Below are positions 36,115 through 43,970 of a stretch of 48,730 bases of DNA, piece by piece. The notes below the pieces were generated by a model. The model did no database searches. It saw nothing but the letters and a program-made list of their open reading frames with translations, and was not told where the DNA came from. Numbering within the stretch: the stretch's first letter is position 1; every line of letters begins with the position of its first letter. Both the position numbers and the translations under genes were made by a program. Origin of the DNA: Rubritepida sp. (GTDB lineage: Bacteria; Pseudomonadota; Alphaproteobacteria; Acetobacterales; Acetobacteraceae); the NCBI GenBank assembly GCA_028291455.1, contig JAQGHY010000032.1, positions 1-48,730 on the forward strand. Reading direction: 5' to 3'.

Positions 36115-36836
36115 TCGGGGCCCCGCTCCATCTCGGCGGCGAGCGCATCATGCTCTGTCCCAGCGGCGTCGCCATCTGGCCGGCCGCGCATACGCTGATC
36201 GTAGCCGACCTGCATTTTGAAAAGGGCAGTTCCTTCGCCGCGCGCGGAATGCACGTACCGCCCTACGACACGCGCGAGACCATGATCCGCCTGGCCTTCG
36301 CCCTGCGCCGGCACGCGCCGCGCCGCCTTCTCGTTCTCGGGGACGCGCTGCACGACGACCGGGCCATGTCCCGCATGGCATCGGCCGACCTGGCATCGCT
36401 GCGGCGGCTGCTTTCCACGCTGGAGGTCATCTGGGTCGCCGGCAATCACGATCCCTCGCCGCAAACGGAATTGCCCGGCATCTCCGTGCCGGAATGGCGC
36501 GAGGGCCGGCTGCATTTCAGGCATATCGGCGGTGTCTCGCCCCTGGCTCGGCATGAGGCAGAATTCAGCGGCCATTATCATCCCAAGGCGACGGTGCCGA
36601 CGCGAATCGGCGGGATCACGCGGCCATGCTTTCTCGCAACCGGCCAGCGGCTCGTCCTGCCTGCCTTCGGCGCCTTCACCGGCGGCCTGGACGTTCAGGA
36701 TCCCGCGATGTCCGCCTTCGCTCGTGGCGCACAGCGCGTGTTCCTGCTCGGCCGAGAGCGGCTGCACAGCGCCTCATTCGAAGCGCTGCGCCAGCCGCGT
36801 GCCCCTATTGGATCATCGGAACCGAGATCGGCATAA
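36111..36836 (+). CDS. pdeM: PdeM, ligase-associated metallophosphoesterase/endonuclease
   Basis: A 241-residue calcineurin-like phosphoesterase of the ligase-associated PdeM family. Metal-binding motifs are D33-L-H35, GD at 77-78, GNHD at 111-114 and GHYHP near 157. ATG 36111 overlaps the lhr stop, which sets the start. Its last 32 bases overlap the convergent fasciclin-domain gene. In the repair module it is thought to act as phosphodiesterase/endonuclease; substrate in this organism is not known. Confidence 0.93.
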   Translation: MIGAPLHLGGERIMLCPSGVAIWPAAHTLIVADLHFEKGSSFAARGMHVPPYDTRETMIRLAFALRRHAPRRLLVLGDALHDDRAMSRMASADLASLRRLLSTLEVIWVAGNHDPSPQTELPGISVPEWREGRLHFRHIGGVSPLARHEAEFSGHYHPKATVPTRIGGITRPCFLATGQRLVLPAFGAFTGGLDVQDPAMSAFARGAQRVFLLGRERLHSASFEALRQPRAPIGSSEPRSA

Positions 36837-37410
36837 CCACGCCGTTGGAACAGATGATCTGCGGAAGCTCCAGGACGGTCGGCCGGAACATCACGTTCAC
36901 GCCGCCTGCGCCGAAGCCGTTGTCGCCAACGATCTTCGCGGTGGGCTGCATGCCGGGCTGGGTCTCGATCTCGAGCATATTGCCGTTGCGCGTGCGCAGC
37001 GTAAGGGTACGGCCGGCGAAGTCATCGCGAGTGTAGCGGCCCTCGACGATATGCATGTTCACGAAAGCCATGAGCCGGAGCATGTCGGGATCCTGGCGAT
37101 TGTTGGGATTGCCGCCGCCGGTCGGGTTCAGCATTTCGCGCAGCGAGTTCGGCAGGCTGTTCATGGCCGAGTCGTTCGGCGCGAACAGGGTGAACGGGCC
37201 TGCGCCGCGCAGCAATTCCACCGCACCGGCTACGCGCGCCAGCTCGATGAAGCTGTTGAAGCTGGAGGCGCCGGCCAGCGCATCAATCACGTTCGTCTGC
37301 GGCATGGTCGTGCCGCTGCCCGTGACCATGGGGGCGTTGCTCTGCGCGAGCAGGGGAAGCGGCAGCACTGCGGCGCAAGCGCCGAGGAGGAATACGCGAC
37401 GGTTTGTCAT
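36805..37410 (-). CDS. Secreted fasciclin (FAS1) domain protein
   Basis: A 201-residue exported protein with one FAS1 domain. The signal peptide MTNRRVFLLGACAAVLPLPLLAQ has an RR pair. The domain shows NVIDALAGASSFNSFIELARVAG, the highly conserved GPFTLFAPNDSAMNSLP, and the FVNMHIVEGRYT and TVLELPQIICSNGVV blocks. FAS1 proteins are adhesion or surface proteins of uncertain function in bacteria. ATG 37410 has GAGG upstream. The 3' end overlaps pdeM by 32 bases, tail to tail. Confidence 0.92.
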   Translation of the reverse strand: MTNRRVFLLGACAAVLPLPLLAQSNAPMVTGSGTTMPQTNVIDALAGASSFNSFIELARVAGAVELLRGAGPFTLFAPNDSAMNSLPNSLREMLNPTGGGNPNNRQDPDMLRLMAFVNMHIVEGRYTRDDFAGRTLTLRTRNGNMLEIETQPGMQPTAKIVGDNGFGAGGVNVMFRPTVLELPQIICSNGVVMPISVPMIQ

Positions 37411-37444
37411 TTGATGGGCCTCGATCTGGGGTGAACCGCGCGGA

Positions 37445-37471
37445 GCGGCGGTGCGTTCGGAACGCCGCCGC
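37445..37471. repeat. Bulged inverted repeat between divergent fasciclin and photolyase genes
   Basis: GCGGCG (37445-37450) and GCGTT (37453-37457) pair with AACGC and CGCCGC (37461-37471) around a three-base centre, giving an 11-bp stem with a two-base bulge. It lies 59 bp before the photolyase start and 34 bp before the fasciclin start. Role unknown. Confidence 0.35.
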
Positions 37472-37530
37472 TTGGATCGCGGTTGCATGGGCGGGTTTGC
37501 GCTGGCGCAACAAGGCCCCACATTGCATGG

Positions 37531-38958
37531 ATGCCCCATCCCGCCCTGTTCTGGTTCCGCCAGGATCTCCGTCTCGCCGACAATCCAGGCCTCTGCGAAC
37601 TCGGCGATCGGCCGGGGCTGCTGGTCTATGTGCTGGACGACGCGGCGGCGGGGGCATGGGCAGCCGGGGGAGCGCATCGCTGGTGGCTGCACCATTCGCT
37701 CGCGGCCCTCGAGGCCAGCCTGCGCGAGCGCGGCCAGACCCTGTACCTGGCGCGCGGCGACGCCGCCGAAATCATCCCTGCCCTTGCCGCGCGCATCGGC
37801 GCGAGGGAGGTCCTCGCCGGGCGCCTCTACGAACCCTGGGCGCGCAGGCGCGACGAGGCGATCACGGAAAGACTCGCGCTGGAGGGGCGAAGCCTCACCC
37901 TGCATACGTCGTCGCTGTTGCAGGAACCGCATCGTATCCGCACCGGCAACGGCAAACCCTATTCCGTCTACACGCCCTTCTCACGCGCCATCTTCGCACT
38001 CGGCGAACCGCATTCGCCCTTGCCCGCGCCCGAGCGGCTGGAGCCTGTCGCCGATGCGCCGGCGGGTCTGAGCCTCGACGCCCTGGCGCTCCTGCCGCGG
38101 CCCGACTGGTGGCGCGAATTCCCCGCGCACTGGACGCCCGGCGAGGCCGGCGCGGCGGCGCGCGTCGCCGAGTACGGCGAGCTCGCCATCGGCCACTACG
38201 CCGGGGCACGCGACACGCCCGGCACCGACGGCACCTCCCGCCTCAGCCCGCATCTGCATTTCGGCGAGGTAAGCCCGCGCCAGCTTTGGCATGCCGCGCG
38301 CGAATTCGGCGTCGCGGGCGAGGCCACCTTCCTCAAGGAAGTTCTTTGGCGGGAGTTTTTCTACCACCTGCTCTGGCACCGCCCCGAGATGCCCGAGTCT
38401 CCGCTGCAGGCCGAGTTCGCGCGCTTTCCCTGGCAGCCCGATGCCGAGGCCCTGCACGCCTGGCAGCGGGGCATGACCGGCTATCCCATCGTCGATGCCG
38501 GCATGCGGCAGCTTTGGCGGATGGGATGGATGCACAATCGCGTCCGGATGATCGCGGCCTCCTTCCTCATCAAGCATCTGCTGCAGCCCTGGCAGGACGG
38601 CGCCGCCTGGTTCTGGGACACGCTGGTGGATGCCGACCTCGCTTCGAACTCCGCCTCCTGGCAATGGGTGGCGGGTTCCGGCGCGGATGCTTCCCCGTAT
38701 TTTCGCATCTTCTCCCCCATCCTGCAGGGCGAGAAGTTCGATGCCCACGGCGCCTATGTCCGCGCATGGGTGCCCGAACTCGCGAAGCTTCCGGACAAGT
38801 ACCTGCACAAGCCCTGGGAGGCGCCCGAGCCCGTGCTGCGCGCCGCCGGGATCGTCCTCGGCACCCACTATCCCCGCCCCATCATCGCGCATGCGCAAGG
38901 CCGCGCCCGCGCGCTCGCCGCCTATGCCGCCATGCGCGAAGGGAGCGCCACGGCTTGA
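37531..38958 (+). CDS. phrB: Deoxyribodipyrimidine photolyase
   Basis: A 475-residue class I CPD photolyase that uses light to split cyclobutane pyrimidine dimers. The N-terminal antenna-chromophore domain starts PALFWFRQDLRLADNP. The C-terminal FAD domain has WREFFYHLLWHRPEM, GYPIVDAGMRQLWRMGWMHNRVRM, and the WQWVAGSGADASPYFRIFSP block with the FAD and electron-transfer Trp residues. ATG 37531 is placed where the Rossmann domain begins; the upstream part has no homology. Overlaps the next gene by TTGA. Confidence 0.95.
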   Translation: MPHPALFWFRQDLRLADNPGLCELGDRPGLLVYVLDDAAAGAWAAGGAHRWWLHHSLAALEASLRERGQTLYLARGDAAEIIPALAARIGAREVLAGRLYEPWARRRDEAITERLALEGRSLTLHTSSLLQEPHRIRTGNGKPYSVYTPFSRAIFALGEPHSPLPAPERLEPVADAPAGLSLDALALLPRPDWWREFPAHWTPGEAGAAARVAEYGELAIGHYAGARDTPGTDGTSRLSPHLHFGEVSPRQLWHAAREFGVAGEATFLKEVLWREFFYHLLWHRPEMPESPLQAEFARFPWQPDAEALHAWQRGMTGYPIVDAGMRQLWRMGWMHNRVRMIAASFLIKHLLQPWQDGAAWFWDTLVDADLASNSASWQWVAGSGADASPYFRIFSPILQGEKFDAHGAYVRAWVPELAKLPDKYLHKPWEAPEPVLRAAGIVLGTHYPRPIIAHAQGRARALAAYAAMREGSATA

Positions 38959-39686
38959 TCCCCGATGCTGCCGAACTTCGAAACCGCGGGTTCCGCGGCC
39001 TTCGCGTGGTGGGCGACGTGCATGGTGAGCCCGCGGCCCTCGAAGCCGCGCTCATCGGCGCCAGCGATGCGGACCTCTTCCTCCTCCAGCTTGGCGACCT
39101 CACCGATTACGGTCCGGATTCGCCCGGGGTCCTCCGCCACGTCTTCGCCATGCTGGACGCTCAGGCCGGCCTCTTCCTGCTCGGCAACCACGACCACAAG
39201 CTGCGCCGGGCGCTGACCGGCGCCCGCGTCCGCAGCCCCGCCGAGGCCACGCCGCGCACCCTCGAACAGCTCCACGCCGCCCCGGACGGCGACGTGCTGG
39301 CCAGCCGGGCCGTGGAGGCGATCGGCGCCGCGCCTGCGTGGTGGCGGCTGGGCCCGTGGCTCTTCGTGCACGCAGCGTTCCACCCGGGCATGCTGCTGGA
39401 AGCCGCCCCCGACGAGGCCGGTGCCCGCAAGCCCGACAGCATCACCTCGCGCGCGCTATATGGGCAGGTGACCGGGCGCACCTCCGGCGACGGCTATCCC
39501 GAGCGCGTGCTGCATTGGGTGGACTCGATCCCCGCCGGCCTGACCGTCTATTGCGGCCACGACCAGCGCTCGCGCGACGGGCGGCCATGGACGATGCACG
39601 GCCGGGCGGGAGGCTCGGCGATCTTCATGGACACGGGGTCTGGAAAGGGCGGGCACCTGTCCTGGGTGGACTTGCCGCTGCCGTAG
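38955..39686 (+). CDS. Calcineurin-like metallophosphoesterase
   Basis: A 243-residue phosphoesterase. The metal-binding motifs are VVGDVHGEP near residue 18-26, LQLGDLTDYGPDS near 49-61, LGNHDHK near 81-87 and YCGHDQRS near 200-207, in the order of the calcineurin-like family (PrpE/ApaH-like). No ATG or GTG fits the start; TTG 38955 overlaps the photolyase stop (TTGA) and gives the full domain. Substrate unknown. It ends six bases from the convergent creatininase-family gene. Confidence 0.87.
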   Translation: MIPDAAELRNRGFRGLRVVGDVHGEPAALEAALIGASDADLFLLQLGDLTDYGPDSPGVLRHVFAMLDAQAGLFLLGNHDHKLRRALTGARVRSPAEATPRTLEQLHAAPDGDVLASRAVEAIGAAPAWWRLGPWLFVHAAFHPGMLLEAAPDEAGARKPDSITSRALYGQVTGRTSGDGYPERVLHWVDSIPAGLTVYCGHDQRSRDGRPWTMHGRAGGSAIFMDTGSGKGGHLSWVDLPLP

Positions 39687-39692
39687 CGCTTG

Positions 39693-40463
39693 TCAGCGCG
39701 TCGTCCAGAGCTCCGGGTTCCGCAGCAGTTCCGCGCACTTCTGCGTGATGGCGGCCAGGAGCTTCTCGCCCTTCTCGGCCGAGGCGGTCCGCGCATCGCC
39801 CACCACACCGCTCTCCGTCACTTCCCGGAACGAGCGCCGCATCAGCAGCCCCGCCGGCTGTCCCGGCACGCGGGAGGAGGCCGGGCCATGCGCCTCTGCC
39901 AGACGCTCCGGCCGCACGCTGTCGGGTGCGAGATGCATCATCATGGAGGTCTCGGCCTCGCAGGCATGCATCAGCGTCGGCTGCCGATCGAGCAGCGGCG
40001 CGATCACCTCGGGCACCATGTGCCAATAGGTGCCGCCGCCCACGCGGATGCCGAATTCCACCGCGAGGTCGGTCGCGGCCGTGCCGATCGCCTCGGCATT
40101 GCCGCCATGGCCGTTCATCAGGAAGACGCGCTTGAAGCCGTGCCGTGACGCCGACTTCACGACGCCGCGCAGGATCGCCTGGAAGGTCGCGCTATCGAGG
40201 GTGACGGTGCCGCCGAAGGCCATGTGGTGCTCGGCGAGCCCGGTCCAGACCACCGGGGTCACCACCGTGCGGTGCCCGGACTCCACCAGCAGCCGCGCGG
40301 TTTCCAGAGCAACGGTGCCGCCCAGAACCGTGTCCACGCCAGTGGCAAGATGCGGGCCGTGCTGTTCCATCGACGCGACGGGTACGATGAGCAGCGCATC
40401 GGCCGCGGCCTCGGCCTGGACCTCCGACGCTGTCAGCTTCAACCATTCGAGACTGCGTGCCAT
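39693..40463 (-). CDS. Creatininase family amidohydrolase
   Basis: A 256-residue metal-dependent amidohydrolase of the creatininase/MftE family. VASMEQHGPHLATGVDT near residues 29-45, NGHGGN near 115-120 and HACEAETSMM near 165-174 contain the metal-binding Glu, His and Asp residues. It follows two Bug receptors on the same strand, five bases downstream of the nearer one, so it may process the imported compound. Actual substrate not determinable. Confidence 0.9.
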   Translation of the reverse strand: MARSLEWLKLTASEVQAEAAADALLIVPVASMEQHGPHLATGVDTVLGGTVALETARLLVESGHRTVVTPVVWTGLAEHHMAFGGTVTLDSATFQAILRGVVKSASRHGFKRVFLMNGHGGNAEAIGTAATDLAVEFGIRVGGGTYWHMVPEVIAPLLDRQPTLMHACEAETSMMMHLAPDSVRPERLAEAHGPASSRVPGQPAGLLMRRSFREVTESGVVGDARTASAEKGEKLLAAITQKCAELLRNPELWTTR

Positions 40464-40468
40464 GTCTT

Positions 40469-41482
40469 CTACTCCAACCTCGCCCCTGAAACTTCGACGA
40501 GCCGCTGCCGCACCGGCAGATCTTCATCCCAGAACGCGCCGAAATCATCCGGCGCCGGATCGGGATAGGGCAATATCCCCTGCTCCGACATGGCCGCGCG
40601 AACCGCCGGCACTTCCAAGGCCACGCCAAGCGCGTCGTTCACAGCGGCCAGGACCGGCTCGGGCGTGCCGGCCCGCGCGACCAGGCCCCACCAGTCGCTC
40701 ACATCCATCGCCATGTCGGGATAGGCCTCGTCGATGGAGGGCACCAGGAACAGCTCCGGCGTCCAGACGGCGCGGTATTTACCAGTCGTGGCCAGTGCGC
40801 GGACGGTCCCGGCGCGCAGCAGCGGCAGGAGGCCAGGCGCGGCGGCAATGGCGATGTCGACGTCGCCAGCCACCAGCGCGGCGGCCTGCAGGCTGCCGCC
40901 CTCGTCGTAGTGCACCAGCTCCACCGCGCCGGCGAGGCCGAGCCCCTCGGTGATCTGGGCGATCAGCATATGGCCGATGGAGCCGACGCCGCTGGTGGCG
41001 GCCTTTAGCTGACCCGGCTGCGCGCGGATCGCGGCGACCACGTCCTCGATCGTCTGCCAGGGACGCGAGGCCGCGACGGCCACAAGCACGCTTGTGGTGC
41101 CGACGCGGCTGATCGGCGCGAAGGCCGTGCGCGGCACATAGGGCAGCCGGTTGCCGAAGAGGAAGGTATGCGCCGTGAACAGGCTCGATGACCCCAGCAG
41201 CAGCGTCTGCCCATCGGCCGGAGCTTCGAGCACCGCCGAGGCGCCGATGATGCCGCTATTGCCGGGGATCCAGGCCAGCTCGACCGGCTGGCCCAAAGCC
41301 GCCTGCATGGCAGGTTGAATCAGCGCCGCGAGGCCGCCGGTCGAACCGCCCTGGCTGTAGGGGACGACGAGGCGGATCGGACCCGTGGGCTTCCAGGCCT
41401 GGGCCGATGCCGGCCGAGCCGCGAGGGCCGCAGATGCGCCACCCGCAGCGAGCCCCGTCGTGAATATCCGTCGCGTGATCAC
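40469..41482 (-). CDS. Bug/TctC-family solute-binding receptor with hairpin-buried RBS
   Basis: A 337-residue Bug-family periplasmic receptor. Its signal peptide is VITRRIFTTGLAAGG...SAQA with an RR pair. Typical motifs are IRLVVPYSQGGSTGGLA, LAWIPGNSGIIGASAV, and ATSGVGSIGHMLIAQ. The ENRPGAGG motif of the family is altered to WIPGNSGII. I place the start at GTG 41482, eight bases after GGAGG; that GGAGG is the 3' arm of a perfect 9-bp hairpin. An in-frame TTG at 41539 would extend the protein through the hairpin, but the signal peptide supports GTG 41482. Likely cotranscribed with the creatininase-family gene. Confidence 0.88.
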   Translation of the reverse strand: MITRRIFTTGLAAGGASAALAARPASAQAWKPTGPIRLVVPYSQGGSTGGLAALIQPAMQAALGQPVELAWIPGNSGIIGASAVLEAPADGQTLLLGSSSLFTAHTFLFGNRLPYVPRTAFAPISRVGTTSVLVAVAASRPWQTIEDVVAAIRAQPGQLKAATSGVGSIGHMLIAQITEGLGLAGAVELVHYDEGGSLQAAALVAGDVDIAIAAAPGLLPLLRAGTVRALATTGKYRAVWTPELFLVPSIDEAYPDMAMDVSDWWGLVARAGTPEPVLAAVNDALGVALEVPAVRAAMSEQGILPYPDPAPDDFGAFWDEDLPVRQRLVEVSGARLE

Positions 41483-41490
41483 CGTGAAAG

Positions 41491-41512
41491 CCTCCGCACC
41501 TGCGTGCGGAGG
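41491..41512 (-). promoter_or_regulatory. Hairpin sequestering the ribosome-binding site
   Basis: On the plus strand CCTCCGCAC (41491-41499) and GTGCGGAGG (41504-41512) are perfect inverted repeats around CTGC. In the minus-strand mRNA the 5' arm CCUCCGCAC pairs with GUGCGGAGG, whose GGAGG is the ribosome-binding site of the Bug gene starting at 41482. It may be a translational control element such as an RNA thermometer or attenuator. Confidence 0.6.
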
Positions 41513-41551
41513 ATCATCCACCCAGTATGGGAAGGTCAATGGTACCGGACG

Positions 41552-42553
41552 TTATTCCGCCGTGGCACCAGAAGCCGTGACCAGCTCCTGCCAGACTGGA
41601 ATCTGGGCGCGCCAGAATTCCGCGAAGGCGGCGGGAGTGGGGTCCGAGGTCGGCAGCACGGTCAGGCCGAGCAGGCGTTGGCGCACCTCCTCCTGCGCCA
41701 GCACGCGCAGGATGGCGGAATGCATGGTGTCGATGGCGGCGGCCGGCGTGCCGGTGGCGGCCACGACGCTCCACCAGTTCAGGGCATCGACGCCCTTGCC
41801 GGGCAGCAGTTCGTTCATGCCGGGCACGTTCGAGAGCTCGGGCACATAGCCGATGCGGTCCGCCGAGCCGACGGCCAGCGCACGGAAACGGCCCTCGCGC
41901 ACATGCGGCAGCAGGGCTGGGATCACGTCAAACATCATGTCGATATTGCCGGCGATCAGGTCCTGGATGGCAGGGCCGCCGCCGCGATAGGGCACATGCG
42001 TCATGTCGGTGCCGGTCTCGCGCTTCACCTTCTCGAAATAGAGGTGGCTGATGGTGCCGGTGCCGCTGCTGCCCATGGTCACGCGGCCGGGATCGGCGCG
42101 GGCGAAGGCGATCTGTTCCTGGAAGCTCTGCCAGGGGCGCTGGGCGTTCACCACCCAGAGCAGCGTGCCGACGCCCACGCGGGTGACGGGCGCGAAATCG
42201 CGCAGCGGCACGAAGGGCATGCGGGCGCCGTAGAGGAAGGTGTTGGCCGTCAGCACATTGGCCGAGGTCAGCATCCAGGTATGGCCGTCCTTCTCGGTCG
42301 TCAGGAGGGACTGCGCGCCAATATTGCCCCCGGCGCCGGGCCGGTTCTCCACGACCACCGGCTGCCCCAGGATCGGCGAAAGCCGCTCGGCCACGAGGCG
42401 GGCGACGATGTCATTGGCGCCGCCGGGTGCGATCGGCACCACGATCCGGATGCTGCGCGTGGGGGCCCAAGGTGCCTGGGCGATGGCGGGGGCCGCCAGC
42501 AGGGGCGCCGCCAGGCCCCCGAGGAGCAGGCTTCGTCGGGAAGTGGTGATCAT
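41552..42553 (-). CDS. Bug/TctC-family solute-binding receptor
   Basis: A 333-residue Bug-family periplasmic receptor, more canonical than its neighbour. Signal peptide MITTSRRSLLLGGLAAPLLAAPAIAQ has an SRRSLL Tat-like core. Then follow IRIVVPIAPGGANDIVARL, VVVENRPGAGGNIGAQ, MGSSGTGTISHLY and THVPYRGGGPAIQDL. ATG 42553 fits the signal peptide; an ATG ten codons upstream (42583) is possible. It lies 69 bp upstream of the second Bug gene, same strand. No TctAB genes are nearby. Confidence 0.92.
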   Translation of the reverse strand: MITTSRRSLLLGGLAAPLLAAPAIAQAPWAPTRSIRIVVPIAPGGANDIVARLVAERLSPILGQPVVVENRPGAGGNIGAQSLLTTEKDGHTWMLTSANVLTANTFLYGARMPFVPLRDFAPVTRVGVGTLLWVVNAQRPWQSFQEQIAFARADPGRVTMGSSGTGTISHLYFEKVKRETGTDMTHVPYRGGGPAIQDLIAGNIDMMFDVIPALLPHVREGRFRALAVGSADRIGYVPELSNVPGMNELLPGKGVDALNWWSVVAATGTPAAAIDTMHSAILRVLAQEEVRQRLLGLTVLPTSDPTPAAFAEFWRAQIPVWQELVTASGATAE

Positions 42554-42659
42554 CGCGCAGGTCCTGGGTGTGGGATTTCTCATGGAGAAGATGACATGGA
42601 ACCTCTCCGTCCGGCAGCCTCTTGGCCGCTTTATCCCATGCCAGGGATCACGAAATTTT

Positions 42660-43304
42660 TCACGCGGCGGCCTCATAGCTCACGGTGCTGCCGTCGTCGC
42701 CCTTGACCTGATAGGCGGTCCACAGCCCCCGCACCGAGAATTCCAGCACCGCCTCCAGCTCGCCCGTCGTGCTCCAGCGCGTGCCTCCATCCGGCAGAGC
42801 GGCGTGAGCCCAGCGCAGGTCCATCGGCTTGCCCGTGGTGGTGCCGAAGAGCGGCGTCCCTCCGCCGAAGCGCTGTGGCTCCCACCAGGAAAGCGGCGCG
42901 GCATCGGCGGGCAGTCGCAGCGCGCCCTCCGGCCCCCGCAGCGTCACGGCTTCGGCCCCGGCCTCCGCCTCGACCTCGACGATCCGGCCGTTGCGGTTCA
43001 GGCGTGAACGCACCGAAACGAAGTGGCCCCCACGCGTTACCTCGGTGTAGCGATGCTCATAGCGGTACACGACGATGCCCAGGACCGCCGGCACGATCAG
43101 GATTTCGGACTGCGCCAGCCGCTCCTCGCCACGCTGCGTGAAGGTGACGTTGTGGGTGCCGATTTCGGTGCCGTTGCGCATCACGTGCCAATGGTAGTTG
43201 GCTCGACCGCCGCCTCCGCTCTGCGCCAGGGCCTTAGTAGTCAGGGCCGGGGTTGCCAGGAGCAGAGGGAGAACGCGGCGCGGGAGCTTCATCATCTTCC
43301 CCAT
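42660..43304 (-). CDS. DUF6134-type exported protein
   Basis: A 214-residue protein with a signal peptide (MGKMMKLPRRVLPLLLATPALTTKALAQ). The mature part has HWHVMRNGTEIGTHNVTFTQRGEERLA, then VYRYEHRYTEVTRGGHFVSVRSRLNRNG, and ends LWTAYQVKGDDGSTVSYEA, the pattern of the DUF6134 family. It probably forms a beta-rich periplasmic domain. Function unknown. Starts at 43304; downstream ATGs at 43295 and 43292 are alternatives. Divergent from sixA across 132 bp in which I see no clear promoter. Confidence 0.8.
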   Translation of the reverse strand: MGKMMKLPRRVLPLLLATPALTTKALAQSGGGGRANYHWHVMRNGTEIGTHNVTFTQRGEERLAQSEILIVPAVLGIVVYRYEHRYTEVTRGGHFVSVRSRLNRNGRIVEVEAEAGAEAVTLRGPEGALRLPADAAPLSWWEPQRFGGGTPLFGTTTGKPMDLRWAHAALPDGGTRWSTTGELEAVLEFSVRGLWTAYQVKGDDGSTVSYEAAA

Positions 43305-43436
43305 ATTGTCATCCGATGCATCGTCCAGAATGAACCTACATCGCCCCGATGCGCCGCCGTCGCAACGGGGGACGTGACATGGGGCCGCAACAGGGGGGCG
43401 GGACAGCCGCCGCTGGCCGTGCCATGATAAGCGCCG

Positions 43437-43970
43437 ATGCGCCAGCTCCTGCTGCTCCGCCACGCCAAATCCTCCTGGGATGAGGCGATGCTCTCCGATC
43501 ACGCACGGCCGCTGAACACGCGCGGCCAAGTGGCGGCTGCTGTCATGGCCGACCAGATGCGCGAACTCGGCCTCGTTCCCGACGTGGTCCTGGTCTCCTC
43601 CTCCCGCCGCACCCTCCAGACGCTGGAGGCGCTGCAACCGATCGAGGGCCCGCCGATCGTCGAGGTGATGGACGCGCTCTACCTCGCCCCTTGGCCCCGG
43701 CTGATGGAGGCGGTGCGCGCCGTCCCGCAAACGGCGCGCTCGGTGCTGGTGATCGGCCACAATCCCGGGCTGCACGAGTTCGGCCTGGCCCTGATGGGTC
43801 CGGCCGGCGCGGCAATGGGCGGCTTGCATGCCCGTCGTCTCGCGGAAGGCTATCCGACCGGCGCCCTGGCCGAATTCACCGTTGCGGCCTCCTGGGAACT
43901 CATCACGGAAGGCGGCGGTCGTCTTGTGCGCTTCCTCGCGCCGCGTGATCTGCCGGAGGTGGCGTCCTGA
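43437..43970 (+). CDS. sixA: SixA-type histidine phosphatase
   Basis: A 177-residue histidine phosphatase of the SixA family. The catalytic RHG-type motif is LLLLRHAKSSWD at the N-terminus, followed by DHARPLNTRGQ, SSSRRTLQTLEAL and the second catalytic His in VIGHNPGLHEF. SixA acts on phosphohistidine of phosphotransfer proteins or on other phosphate substrates. Its stop overlaps the probable CTG start of the downstream CYTH-CHAD gene. SixA/CHAD pairing suggests a role in phosphate or polyphosphate metabolism, which is inference. Confidence 0.92.
   Translation: MRQLLLLRHAKSSWDEAMLSDHARPLNTRGQVAAAVMADQMRELGLVPDVVLVSSSRRTLQTLEALQPIEGPPIVEVMDALYLAPWPRLMEAVRAVPQTARSVLVIGHNPGLHEFGLALMGPAGAAMGGLHARRLAEGYPTGALAEFTVAASWELITEGGGRLVRFLAPRDLPEVAS

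Noticed and set aside
37404-38954. Long upstream extension of the phosphoesterase frame through the photolyase gene
   Set aside because: It runs out of frame across a conserved photolyase; TTG 38955 with a four-base overlap explains the gene.
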